Positions 1 to 5,970 of a DNA stretch of 5,970 nt are shown piece after piece. How positions within the stretch are numbered: the first letter of the stretch is position 1; every line of letters begins with the position of its first letter. Source of the stretch: Pseudomonadota bacterium (GTDB lineage: Bacteria > Pseudomonadota > Alphaproteobacteria > Rhizobiales > Xanthobacteraceae). Both the position numbers and the translations under genes were made by a program. The notes beneath the pieces were generated by a model. It made no database searches and was not told the DNA's origin. It saw only the letters and a list, made by a program, of their open reading frames with translations. The DNA is taken from assembly GCA_023391175.1 (NCBI GenBank), contig JAEWBL010000440.1, positions 1 to 5,970 on the forward strand. Reading direction: 5' to 3'.

Positions 1-822
1 GAAACCTTCCTGCTGGAGCGGGCGGCGGAGGATGTGGCGGATCGACTTTCCGCCGTGAAACGGACCTTCGCGACTGCCGTGGACCTCGGCACGCCGACGG
101 CCGCGCTGGCGAACGCCCTTTCCGGTCACCCGGCCGTGGCGCGACTGATCCGGGCGGCGCCGCTGGCCCGCGGTCCTGTTCCGCCTGCCGTCGTCGCAGA
201 CGAGGAGGCCCTGCCGTTCGCGCCGGGCAGCCTCGATCTGGTGCTATCGGCCTTGGCGCTGCAATCGGTGAACGATCTGCCGGGCGTGCTGGCGCAGGTG
301 TGCCGGGCGCTCAAGCCGGATGGGCTGTTCATGGCCGCGCTGCTGGGCGGGAGCAGCCTCACCGAACTCCGGCAGGCCTTCGCCATCGCCGAGAGCGAGA
401 CCACGGGCGGGCTCTCGCCGCGCGTCGCGCCGTTCGCCGATGTGCGCGACCTCGGCGCCTTGCTGCAGCGGGCGGGGTTCGCCCTGCCGGTGACGGACGT
501 GGACCGCGTGGTGGTGCGCTATTCCTCGCCCTTTACCCTGTTCGCGGACTTGCGGCGGATGGGCGGGGCCAATGCGCTCAACGAACGCCGCCGCGTGCCG
601 CTGCGCCGGGCGACGCTGCTGCGCGCGGCGGAAGTCTATGCCGACCGCTTCGCCGATCCCGACGGCAAGGTGCGGGCGACGTTCGAGATCGTGTTCCTGT
701 CCGGCTGGGCGCCGCACGAGAGCCAGCAGAAGCCGCTGCGCCCCGGCACCGCGCGCATGCGCCTCGCGGACGCGCTCAAGGTGCCCGAACAGCCGCTGCC
801 GCCCGGCGACGAGCCGGGCTGA
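1..822 (+). CDS. NDUFAF5/BioC-like SAM-methyltransferase-fold protein (5' partial)
   Basis: The reading frame is open from base 1, so the true start lies upstream; 273 residues and the TGA stop are visible. A GTG at base 34 could be taken as a start, but the preceding residues (ETFLLERAAEDV) fit the conserved N-terminal region of this family, so I treat the gene as truncated by the window edge. The Rossmann-type core shows VDLGTP at visible residues 27-32, where classical methyltransferases have DxGxGxG, then LPFAPGSLDLVLSALALQ, then RALKPDGLF, followed by SPRVAPFADVRDLGALLQ and a C-terminal SQQKPLRPGTA. This pattern is familiar from alphaproteobacterial homologues of mitochondrial NDUFAF5, a complex I assembly factor reported to hydroxylate an arginine of the NDUFS7 subunit; BioC is a more distant relative. 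The exact reaction here is unknown. The thioesterase gene follows after 76 bases on the same strand. Confidence 0.82.
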   Translation, partial: ETFLLERAAEDVADRLSAVKRTFATAVDLGTPTAALANALSGHPAVARLIRAAPLARGPVPPAVVADEEALPFAPGSLDLVLSALALQSVNDLPGVLAQVCRALKPDGLFMAALLGGSSLTELRQAFAIAESETTGGLSPRVAPFADVRDLGALLQRAGFALPVTDVDRVVVRYSSPFTLFADLRRMGGANALNERRRVPLRRATLLRAAEVYADRFADPDGKVRATFEIVFLSGWAPHESQQKPLRPGTARMRLADALKVPEQPLPPGDEPG

Positions 823-887
823 GGCCGCGCTCGGTTTGCCCCTTGGCCTCGCCCACCCCGCGCCTCTAAATGGCGGCGGATGCGATT

Positions 888-893
888 GGGAGG
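888..893 (+). promoter_or_regulatory. Ribosome binding site of the thioesterase gene
   Basis: GGGAGG lies five bases before the ATG at 899. It decides the start: the open frame extends far upstream (to about 572) through the end of the methyltransferase gene, but only the ATG at 899 has a good Shine-Dalgarno sequence and gives a protein of normal hotdog length. Confidence 0.7.
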
Positions 894-898
894 CTGGA

Positions 899-1372
899 AT
901 GAGCGGTGGGGCAGGGACGGGTGCAGGAGGAGGCACGGCTGCACGCGAGACGCCGGTGACGATCGACGGCTTCAAGCACATTCTGCCGATCACGACCCGA
1001 TGGATGGACGTGGACGTCTACGGCCACGTGAACAACGTGGTCTATTATTCCTACTTCGACACGGTGGTGAACGAGCAACTGGTCTCGGCCGGGCTGCTGG
1101 ACCCGCAGACAAGCCCCGTCATCGGCCTCGTGGTGGAGACTCGCTGCACCTATTTCCGCAGCCTCACCTATCCGGCCCCGGTGAAGGCGGGGATGCGGGT
1201 GACGAAGCTTGGATCGTCCTCGGTGCGCTACCAGATCGCCCTGTTTCAGGGTGACGACCCAAGCGCGGCGGCGCAGGGGCATTTCGTTCATGTCTATGTG
1301 GAGCGGGAGACCCAGCGGCCGGTGCCGATTCCGGAGCCGGTGCGGGCCCTGCTGCAGACGCTGGTGGTCTGA
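899..1372 (+). CDS. Acyl-CoA thioesterase, hotdog fold (4HBT/YbgC-FadM type)
   Basis: This 157-residue protein belongs to the 4-hydroxybenzoyl-CoA thioesterase-like hotdog superfamily, whose members hydrolyse acyl-CoA thioesters in the cytoplasm, usually as dimers or tetramers. After a Gly/Ala-rich tail (residues 1-16) comes the hallmark TRWMDVDVYGHVNNVVYY at residues 33-50; Asp39 of the D-x-x-GH-x-NN motif is the expected catalytic acid/base. The central helix (about 49-64) and the strands VIGLVVETRCTYF and SSVRYQIALF, then GHFVHVYV, complete a single hotdog domain. Length is normal for the family (about 130-160 residues). It probably shares a transcript with the methyltransferase gene upstream and ends 77 bases before the convergent phaB stop, with a terminator between. 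The substrate cannot be read from sequence; short or branched acyl-CoA is a guess. I see no direct evidence that it belongs to PHB metabolism. Confidence 0.88.
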   Translation: MSGGAGTGAGGGTAARETPVTIDGFKHILPITTRWMDVDVYGHVNNVVYYSYFDTVVNEQLVSAGLLDPQTSPVIGLVVETRCTYFRSLTYPAPVKAGMRVTKLGSSSVRYQIALFQGDDPSAAAQGHFVHVYVERETQRPVPIPEPVRALLQTLVV

Positions 1373-1396
1373 TACGAGCGATGGCCTGAAATGCAC

Positions 1397-1427
1397 ACGG
1401 CCCGCGTCCGGGGAGGACGCGGGCCGT
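1397..1427. terminator. Stem-loop terminator shared by converging genes
   Basis: A perfect 13-bp stem (ACGGCCCGCGTCC at 1397-1409 with its complement at 1415-1427) closes a 5-base loop. On the plus strand the T ending the stem starts a run of four T's (1427-1430), a good intrinsic terminator for the thioesterase transcript. On the minus strand the stem is followed by GTGCATTT, a weaker T-rich tail, so it may also stop phaB transcription. Its place in the 77 bases between two convergent stop codons fits a bidirectional role. Confidence 0.82.
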
Positions 1428-1449
1428 TTTGCGTCGCCGGGTGGCGCGA

Positions 1450-2172
1450 TCAGCAGATGTACTGCGCGCCGTTCACGGTCATGGTCGAGCCGGTGATGAA
1501 GCCGGCGTCGTCGGAGGTGAGGAACACCACGCAGCGGGCGATGTCTTCCGGCTCGCCGAGGCGGCCGACCGGGATGGTCGCCACGATCTTGGCCAAAGCC
1601 TCGGCAGGCACCGCGCGCACCATTTCGGTGGCGATGTAGCCGGGGGCGATGGCGTTCACCGTGATGCCGAGCTTCGCGGTTTCCTGCGCCAGCGCCTTCA
1701 CGAAGCCGATCTCGCCGGCCTTGGCGGCCGAATAATTGGTCTGGCCGAACTGCCCCTTCTGCCCGTTGATGGACGAGATGCAGACGATGCGGCCGAACTT
1801 GCGGTCGCGCATGCCCTCGATGAGGTTGCGCGTCATGTTGAAGGCGGAGTTGAGGTTGGTGTTGATCACCGCGTTCCACTGCTCAAGCGACATCTTGTGC
1901 AGCTGGCCGTCGCGGGTGATGCCAGCGTTATTGACCAGGATTTCGATTGGGCCGACCTCGGCTTCCACCTTGGCAAGGCCGGCCTTGCAGGCCTCGAAGT
2001 CGGACACGTCCCACTTGTAGGCGGGAATGCCGGTCTTTTCGGTGAAGGCCTTGGCGGCCTCCTCATTGCCCGCGAAATTGGCGACGACCGTCCGACCGGC
2101 GGCCTTCAGCGCCACCGAGATCGCTTCGCCGATTCCCCGTGTGCCGCCCGTGACCAATGCGACGCGTCCCAT
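1450..2172 (-). CDS. phaB: Acetoacetyl-CoA reductase
   Basis: This 240-residue classical short-chain dehydrogenase/reductase reduces acetoacetyl-CoA to (R)-3-hydroxybutyryl-CoA, the second step of PHB synthesis, in the cytoplasm. The nucleotide-binding TGGTRGIG is at residues 8-15, NNAG at 81-84, the structural Asn of TNLNS at 106, and the catalytic set Ser134, Tyr147 and Lys151 (YSAAK). The segments INGQKGQFGQTNYSAAKAG (135-153) and PGYIATEMV closely resemble known PhaB proteins and distinguish it from FabG, the main alternative. VVANFAGNEEAAKAF after the first strand is also PhaB-like; members normally prefer NADPH, which I infer for this one. The ATG is preceded by a strong Shine-Dalgarno sequence, AAGGAGGG, with 5-base spacing. 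It lies 221 bases downstream of phaA on the same strand, so it is either cotranscribed through the intervening hairpins or has its own promoter. Confidence 0.96.
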   Translation of the reverse strand: MGRVALVTGGTRGIGEAISVALKAAGRTVVANFAGNEEAAKAFTEKTGIPAYKWDVSDFEACKAGLAKVEAEVGPIEILVNNAGITRDGQLHKMSLEQWNAVINTNLNSAFNMTRNLIEGMRDRKFGRIVCISSINGQKGQFGQTNYSAAKAGEIGFVKALAQETAKLGITVNAIAPGYIATEMVRAVPAEALAKIVATIPVGRLGEPEDIARCVVFLTSDDAGFITGSTMTVNGAQYIC

Positions 2173-2274
2173 GGTTTCCCTCCTTCACTTAACGCTATTG
2201 GCTCGACCTGAAGACTCCCCACCCAGCCGAAGCGGGTCGAGCCACGCTCGGGCGGTGTGTAGCAAGTCCATATT

Positions 2275-2353
2275 TCCGTTCGGAAACGGAGGGCCGCGAT
2301 CCGACGTCGCGGCCCTTTGGGGACGGGGTAGCCTGGGGCGCGGCTACCCGTCC
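2275..2353. other. Cluster of three stem-loops between phaA and phaB
   Basis: Three adjacent inverted repeats fill the middle of the 221-base phaA-phaB spacer. The first has 6-bp arms (TCCGTT 2275-2280, AACGGA 2285-2290) and a 4-base loop. The second has 9-bp perfect arms (GGGCCGCGA 2291-2299, TCGCGGCCC 2307-2315). The third has 12 pairs with one bulged G (2321-2333 with 2342-2353) and an 8-base loop. In the phaA transcript (minus strand) none is followed by a run of T's, so they are not clean intrinsic terminators. They could act as a partial terminator, a processing site or a 3'-end stabiliser that sets the phaA to phaB ratio. The structures are seen; the role is inferred. Confidence 0.6.
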
Positions 2354-2393
2354 GGCGGCCTGAACCGCGGAGCGGCTCAGGCGTGCGCGGGGG

Positions 2394-3647
<1,254 letters not shown>

Positions 3648-3648
3648 C

Positions 3649-3677
3649 TATCGTGTCCGGGCCGGACCATGTGTCAA
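3649..3677 (-). promoter_or_regulatory. Candidate sigma-70-type promoter for phaA with internal dyad
   Basis: On the minus strand a perfect TTGACA (3672-3677) lies about 95 bases before the phaA start codon. Eighteen to nineteen bases further on is CGATAGA, a partial match to the alphaproteobacterial -10 element. The spacing is slightly long and the -10 is weak. A 13-base dyad, GTCCGG-G-CCGGAC (3655-3667), lies between the boxes, where a repressor could block polymerase. The box and dyad are seen; promoter function is inferred. Confidence 0.38.
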
Positions 3678-3758
3678 TGACCCATCGCATGGCAAGGGGG
3701 CCGGTCAAAAGCAGCTATTCAACCTTGGTCGGCACGGCATGGGCGCGGGGCTGACTCC

Positions 3759-3786
3759 GCGCTGCGAAAGGCGCGATGGGCAGCGC
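3759..3786. promoter_or_regulatory. Inverted repeat upstream of phaR, possible PhaR operator
   Basis: GCGCTGC (3759-3765) and its exact complement GCAGCGC (3780-3786) are 14 bases apart, about 75-100 bases before the phaR start. Further CTGC or GCAG words occur at 3711, 3803 and 3825. PhaR proteins of Paracoccus and Rhodobacter are known to bind TGC/GCA-type sites near phasin and phaR promoters, so autoregulation through this region is reasonable. The arms are farther apart here than in the described sites, and CTGC is common in GC-rich DNA, so the assignment is weak. Confidence 0.3.
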
Positions 3787-3859
3787 ACACAAAGTGGTAG
3801 CTCTGCACTTGGAAACGCCTTAACCTGCCATTCCGCCCAAGGAAACGGATGACCGGACG

Positions 3860-4555
3860 ATGGCCAAATCGCAAGAGCCAGTCACCATCAAGAAATACGC
3901 GAACCGCCGTCTCTACAACACGGGGACCAGCACCTACGTGACTCTCGAAGACCTCGCCAACATGGTGAAGGAAGGCGAGGATTTCGTGGTGTATGACGCC
4001 AAGAACGGCGAGGACATCACCCATTCCGTACTGACGCAGATCATCTTCGAGCAGGAAAACAAGGGGCAGAACCTTCTGCCCATCGCCTTCCTGCGCCAGA
4101 TCATCCGCTTCTACGGTGACAGCATGCAGATGCTGGTGCCAAGGTACCTGGAAGCGTCCATCGACAGCTTCACCAAGGACCAGGGAAAGTTTCGGGACCA
4201 CCTGTCGCAAACGCTGGCCGGCACGCCATTTCCGGTTCCCGGCGCTCCGTTTGCCGGCCTGGACGAGACCGTGCGTCGCAACATGGAAGTGTTCGAACGC
4301 GCCTTCCACATGTTCCTGCCTTTCCCCAAGGGGGATGAGCCGGCCGGGACCGCGACCACTCCGGCCGCTGCTGCACCCGCGCAGCCTGCGTCGCAGCCCG
4401 AGCGAGTGGACGAGCTTGACGCGCTGAAGCGGCAGATGGCGGACATGCAGGCGAAGCTGGAGCAACTGGTTCCGAAGCCCGAGCCCAAGCTCGTGGCGAA
4501 GAACGATGCGCCGAGCGAGATCCGCAGCCAGCCCAAGGAAGGCAGCGGAAGCTGA
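3860..4555 (+). CDS. phaR: PHB-responsive transcriptional repressor PhaR
   Basis: This 231-residue protein is the polyhydroxyalkanoate synthesis regulator (also AniA in rhizobia). Family members bind DNA upstream of phasin and phaR genes and are released when they bind nascent PHB granules. The N-terminal DNA-binding domain (about residues 8-70) carries the hallmark IKKYANRRLYNTGTSTYVTL and ITHSVLTQIIFEQE. The PHB-binding accumulation domain follows (about 72-112, LLPIAFLRQIIRFYGDSMQ). Then come an amphipathic helix (about 134-155), an Ala/Pro-rich linker (about 159-181), a short heptad-like helix (about 182-204, ELDALKRQMADMQAKLEQLV) and a charged tail. The start has only a weak or distant ribosome site (AAGGAAA at 3839-3845, 14 bases away), but the N-terminus matches relatives. 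It ends in tandem stops TGA-TAA. It is divergent from phaA, and autoregulation is expected from the family. Confidence 0.95.
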   Translation: MAKSQEPVTIKKYANRRLYNTGTSTYVTLEDLANMVKEGEDFVVYDAKNGEDITHSVLTQIIFEQENKGQNLLPIAFLRQIIRFYGDSMQMLVPRYLEASIDSFTKDQGKFRDHLSQTLAGTPFPVPGAPFAGLDETVRRNMEVFERAFHMFLPFPKGDEPAGTATTPAAAAPAQPASQPERVDELDALKRQMADMQAKLEQLVPKPEPKLVAKNDAPSEIRSQPKEGSGS

Positions 4556-4563
4556 TAAGCCCG

Positions 4564-4592
4564 CGCCGGCCGCCCGTCGCGGGGGGCCGGCG
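4564..4592 (+). terminator. Possible GC-rich stem-loop downstream of phaR
   Basis: An 11-pair stem with one G-G mismatch (4564-4575 with 4581-4592) and a 5-base loop begins eight bases after the first phaR stop codon. It is followed by CTTGAAC rather than a T run, so intrinsic termination would be inefficient. A TTTTATT stretch lies further on at 4653-4659. It could instead stabilise the phaR mRNA end. Confidence 0.4.
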
Positions 4593-4654
4593 GCTTGAAC
4601 TGCAAGATGCGCGATGGCCGGTTCCGCCCGGCCGCGCCGGTTCCTCGGCAGGTT

Positions 4655-5062
4655 TTATTGCTGCCCGCGCGGATCGACGGTGAAATCGCGCTGCGCGACC
4701 CGGATCGAGACTGAAAAGCCGGCCACCACGTCCAGCAGCATGATGCAGAGCAGGATGGCGAACACAGAGTTTCCGGCCGGACGCACCAGCAGGAATTCGG
4801 CAAGGCCCGCCGCGAACACCAGCATCGACAGCATGTGATCGATGATCGAGCGCGAGCTGATGCGCGTCGACTTGAGAATCTCAAAGAACAGGAAGAACAG
4901 GCTGAGGGCGATGAACCCCTCCGCGAGGGTGATCGTCCAGTGGGCGCCCGACATCATCTCGACCGTGGTGAGCACAGTCGTCCATTCCGTGCCCGGCATC
5001 AGGAAGACCATGATGTTGTAGAGGGCGAGGGGGACGATCAGCAACGGGACGGGCGTCAGCAT
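4655..5062 (-). CDS. Small four-helix inner-membrane protein, unknown function
   Basis: I do not recognise a named family. The 135-residue product has four clear hydrophobic segments at about residues 4-22, 44-63, 74-93 and 98-120, with no cleavable signal peptide and no cysteine pair or heme-like histidine pattern. Acidic or polar residues sit within or beside helices (Glu48, Glu61, Glu89, Asp111), and the second loop KSTRISSRS is basic, which by the positive-inside rule would face the cytoplasm. The soluble tail (about 121-135) is short. The ATG is preceded by GAGGAG with a 5-base gap, a convincing start. It is convergent with phaR (about 100 bases between stops) and far from any same-strand neighbour, so it is probably monocistronic. 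Any link to PHB is only by position. Confidence 0.8.
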   Translation of the reverse strand: MLTPVPLLIVPLALYNIMVFLMPGTEWTTVLTTVEMMSGAHWTITLAEGFIALSLFFLFFEILKSTRISSRSIIDHMLSMLVFAAGLAEFLLVRPAGNSVFAILLCIMLLDVVAGFSVSIRVAQRDFTVDPRGQQ

Positions 5063-5462
5063 TGGTGCTCCTCGGGACCGCTCAGCCCGTAACGCCGAGG
5101 GCCTTGGCCCGTGGCGCCGTCAGGCTCCGCGGATGCGATGACACATCGGGCTCTGAATGTCACGGATGCGGAGGCATCGGGGGATTGTGCGCGCTGGCCG
5201 ACCACCGGGGCGGATGCCGGGAGAATCGAGCGCTGGGCAGGGCTGCGACCAGATGGCTGCATCGCGCATTGAGAGGCAGGGTCGCGATGTCGCGCGCCGG
5301 TCAGAATTGCTGAACATGGCGGCATGTAGTCGGCCCGCCCGCGCGTGGGACCGAATCGCTCGGCGGGTTCTTGGGCCGGATTCACCCCCGGGGAGGGGGG
5401 GCGCGCCGGCGGCGTGCGCCGGCGCTGCAACGGCGGCCTTCAAGGCCACCGCGACATGAAGA
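5063..5462. other. 400-base intergenic region without supportable gene
   Basis: Between the membrane-protein start and the rpmF stop I find no coding region with a recognisable product. Several open frames on both strands overlap one another, are Arg/Ala/Pro-rich and lack convincing ribosome sites. The part near 5063-5200 must hold the promoter of the membrane-protein gene, but I see no clear boxes. Near the rpmF end are a G-rich tract (5390-5401), an 8-bp inverted repeat GCGCCGGC/GCCGGCGC (5403-5410, 5418-5425; 7-base loop) and the short palindrome GGCCTTCAAGGCC (5435-5447). These may contribute to ending the rpmF transcript, although no T run follows. No tRNA-like structure was seen. Confidence 0.6.
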
Positions 5463-5648
5463 TCAGGCCTCGGCCTTGGGCTTCAGGATCTGCCGGCCGC
5501 GATACATGCCGGTCTTCAGGTCGACGTGGTGCGGACGGCGCAGTTCGCCGGAGTTCTTGTCCTCGACATAGGTCGGGGCCTTGAGACCATCGGCGGAACG
5601 GCGCATGCCACGGCGCGACGGGCTGGTTTTTCTTTTCGGAACTGCCAT
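5463..5648 (-). CDS. rpmF: Large ribosomal subunit protein bL32
   Basis: This 61-residue basic protein is ribosomal protein L32 of the 50S subunit. The N-terminal [20 protein letters not shown] is the near-invariant alphaproteobacterial L32 start, followed by [20 protein letters not shown] and the end [17 protein letters not shown]. It has no cysteines, so it is the form without the zinc-binding CxxC motifs that some bacteria carry; this is usual for alphaproteobacteria. Length is normal. The start ATG is preceded by GGAG with a 7-base gap. A second in-frame ATG just upstream, at 5661, would add only [15 protein letters not shown] residues foreign to the family, so the start at 5648 is preferred. 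It stands alone on the minus strand, with a candidate promoter about 90-120 bases upstream. Confidence 0.96.
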   Translation of the reverse strand: MAVPKRKTSPSRRGMRRSADGLKAPTYVEDKNSGELRRPHHVDLKTGMYRGRQILKPKAEA

Positions 5649-5738
5649 TTCGAAACTCCAATCTCTATCCCGTCAAAACCTCGCCATCGGCCCGCTAGGC
5701 CGGACGAGAAAGCGGGTCTTTCCGGAAAATTTGCCGGT

Positions 5739-5767
5739 CATATACAGAAGGACTCCCGGCTTGACCA
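5739..5767 (-). promoter_or_regulatory. Candidate rpmF promoter
   Basis: On the minus strand TGGTCA (5762-5767) and TATATG (5739-5744) are separated by exactly 17 bases, each matching four of six sigma-70 consensus positions. The -10 box lies about 90 bases before the rpmF start codon. The -35 overlaps one arm of a dyad, TTGACC (5761-5766) and GGTCAA (5774-5779). No other promoter-like pair is as good in this AT-richer stretch. Confidence 0.45.
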
Positions 5768-5825
5768 GTCCCCGGTCAAAAAAATGTTGCAAAGCTTGAG
5801 CGCCGCGGGAAGCGATCATCGAAGA

Positions 5826-5866
5826 CCCTCCTAAATCCTCCCCCTTGTGGGGAGGATTTAGGAGGG
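5826..5866. repeat. Perfect 18-bp inverted repeat, REP-like palindrome
   Basis: CCCTCCTAAATCCTCCCC at 5826-5843 is the exact complement of 5849-5866, with a 5-base loop, making an 18-bp uninterrupted stem. No T run follows on either strand (GGTTCTTG on plus, TCTTCGATG on minus), so it is not a standard terminator, although it sits 24 bases after the stop of the minus-strand gene at 5890 and could still end or protect that transcript. The form, a C-rich arm with CTTGTGG at the tip, looks like the dispersed palindromes common between genes of Hyphomicrobiales. Only one copy lies in the window, so the repeat status is inferred. Confidence 0.7.
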
Positions 5867-5889
5867 GTTCTTGCCCCAACCTCCGGCCG

Positions 5890-5970
5890 CTAAAGCTCAT
5901 CCTCCGGCACGATCCAGGTTTCCTTCGCCGCATCCGCCGCCCAGGCCTGCACCGCCGGGTGGTTCTGCAC
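5890..5970 (-). CDS. C-terminal end of a probable glutathione S-transferase (5' partial)
   Basis: The minus strand is open from the window edge to a TAG stop at 5890-5892, giving 26 residues that begin VQNHPAVQAWAADAAKE and end TWIVPEDEL. The pattern P-A-V-Q-x-W-x-x-x-A-x-x-E followed by a short acidic tail is typical of the last helix of the GST C-terminal domain. A 26-residue fragment cannot settle the family, so the name is tentative, but the codon use and the clean end support a real gene. Its start lies beyond the window. The 18-bp palindrome lies just downstream. Confidence 0.5.
   Translation of the reverse strand: MQNHPAVQAWAADAAKETWIVPEDEL

Noticed and set aside
866..1879. Minus-strand open frame of 337 codons across the thioesterase and part of phaB
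   Set aside because: It is Arg/His-rich, runs antisense through the thioesterase and out of frame through phaB, and also crosses the terminator.
1429..2211. Plus-strand open frame of 260 codons antisense to phaB
   Set aside because: Its composition (Gly/Ala/Asp/His-rich) is typical of the antisense of a high-GC gene and has no recognisable domain.
3719..4465. Minus-strand open frame of 248 codons antisense to phaR
   Set aside because: It is a GC-rich shadow of the unmistakable phaR coding frame.
5386..5401. C/G-rich run (CCCCCGGGGAGGGGGGG) as a possible G-quadruplex
   Set aside because: Only two G runs are present on one strand, so the four runs needed for a G-quadruplex are lacking.
5056..5449. 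Two overlapping minus-strand frames and several plus-strand frames in the gap before rpmF
   Set aside because: They are Arg/Pro/Ala-rich, overlap one another in different frames and lack good ribosome sites or family features.
5673..5933. Minus-strand open frame of 86 codons upstream of rpmF
   Set aside because: It overlaps the end of the GST-like gene in another frame and runs through the palindrome and the putative rpmF promoter; its NPPHKGEDLGG part is just the translated palindrome.

Overview
The window is high-GC DNA of an alphaproteobacterium, most likely a member of the Hyphomicrobiales (Rhizobiales). A Xanthobacter/Azorhizobium-like relative is my best guess from gene content and protein style, but the taxon is inferred. 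The core is a polyhydroxybutyrate (PHB) locus holding phaA, phaB and phaR. No PHB synthase (phaC), phasin or depolymerase lies in the window.

Layout. (1) Bases 1-1372, plus strand: the 3' part of a SAM-methyltransferase-fold gene of the NDUFAF5/BioC-like family, then a hotdog-fold acyl-CoA thioesterase; the two are probably cotranscribed. (2) Bases 1397-1427: a 13-bp stem followed by four T's lies between the converging thioesterase and phaB genes and can serve as terminator. (3) Bases 1450-3572, minus strand: phaA (acetyl-CoA C-acetyltransferase) followed by phaB (acetoacetyl-CoA reductase), separated by 221 bases holding a cluster of stem-loops. (4) Bases 3573-3859: a divergent control region between phaA and the plus-strand repressor gene phaR, with a consensus-like -35 box and several dyads. 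(5) Bases 3860-4555: phaR. (6) Bases 4655-5062, minus strand: a small four-helix membrane protein of unknown function. (7) Bases 5063-5462: no supportable gene. (8) Bases 5463-5648, minus strand: rpmF (ribosomal protein L32) with a promoter-like region upstream. (9) Bases 5826-5866: a perfect 18-bp inverted repeat resembling a dispersed palindromic element. (10) Bases 5890-5970, minus strand: the last 26 codons of a gene that looks like a glutathione S-transferase.

How the genes work together. PhaA condenses two acetyl-CoA to acetoacetyl-CoA, and PhaB reduces this to (R)-3-hydroxybutyryl-CoA for a PHB synthase encoded elsewhere. PhaR is expected to sense PHB and repress phasin and its own gene, and perhaps phaAB. 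The thioesterase acts on acyl-CoA but a link to PHB is only suggested by proximity. I found no clear novel system. The best items for a second look are the regulatory structures around phaA/phaR, the phaA-phaB spacer hairpins, the 18-bp palindrome, the degenerate SAM motif of the first gene, and the unassigned membrane protein.
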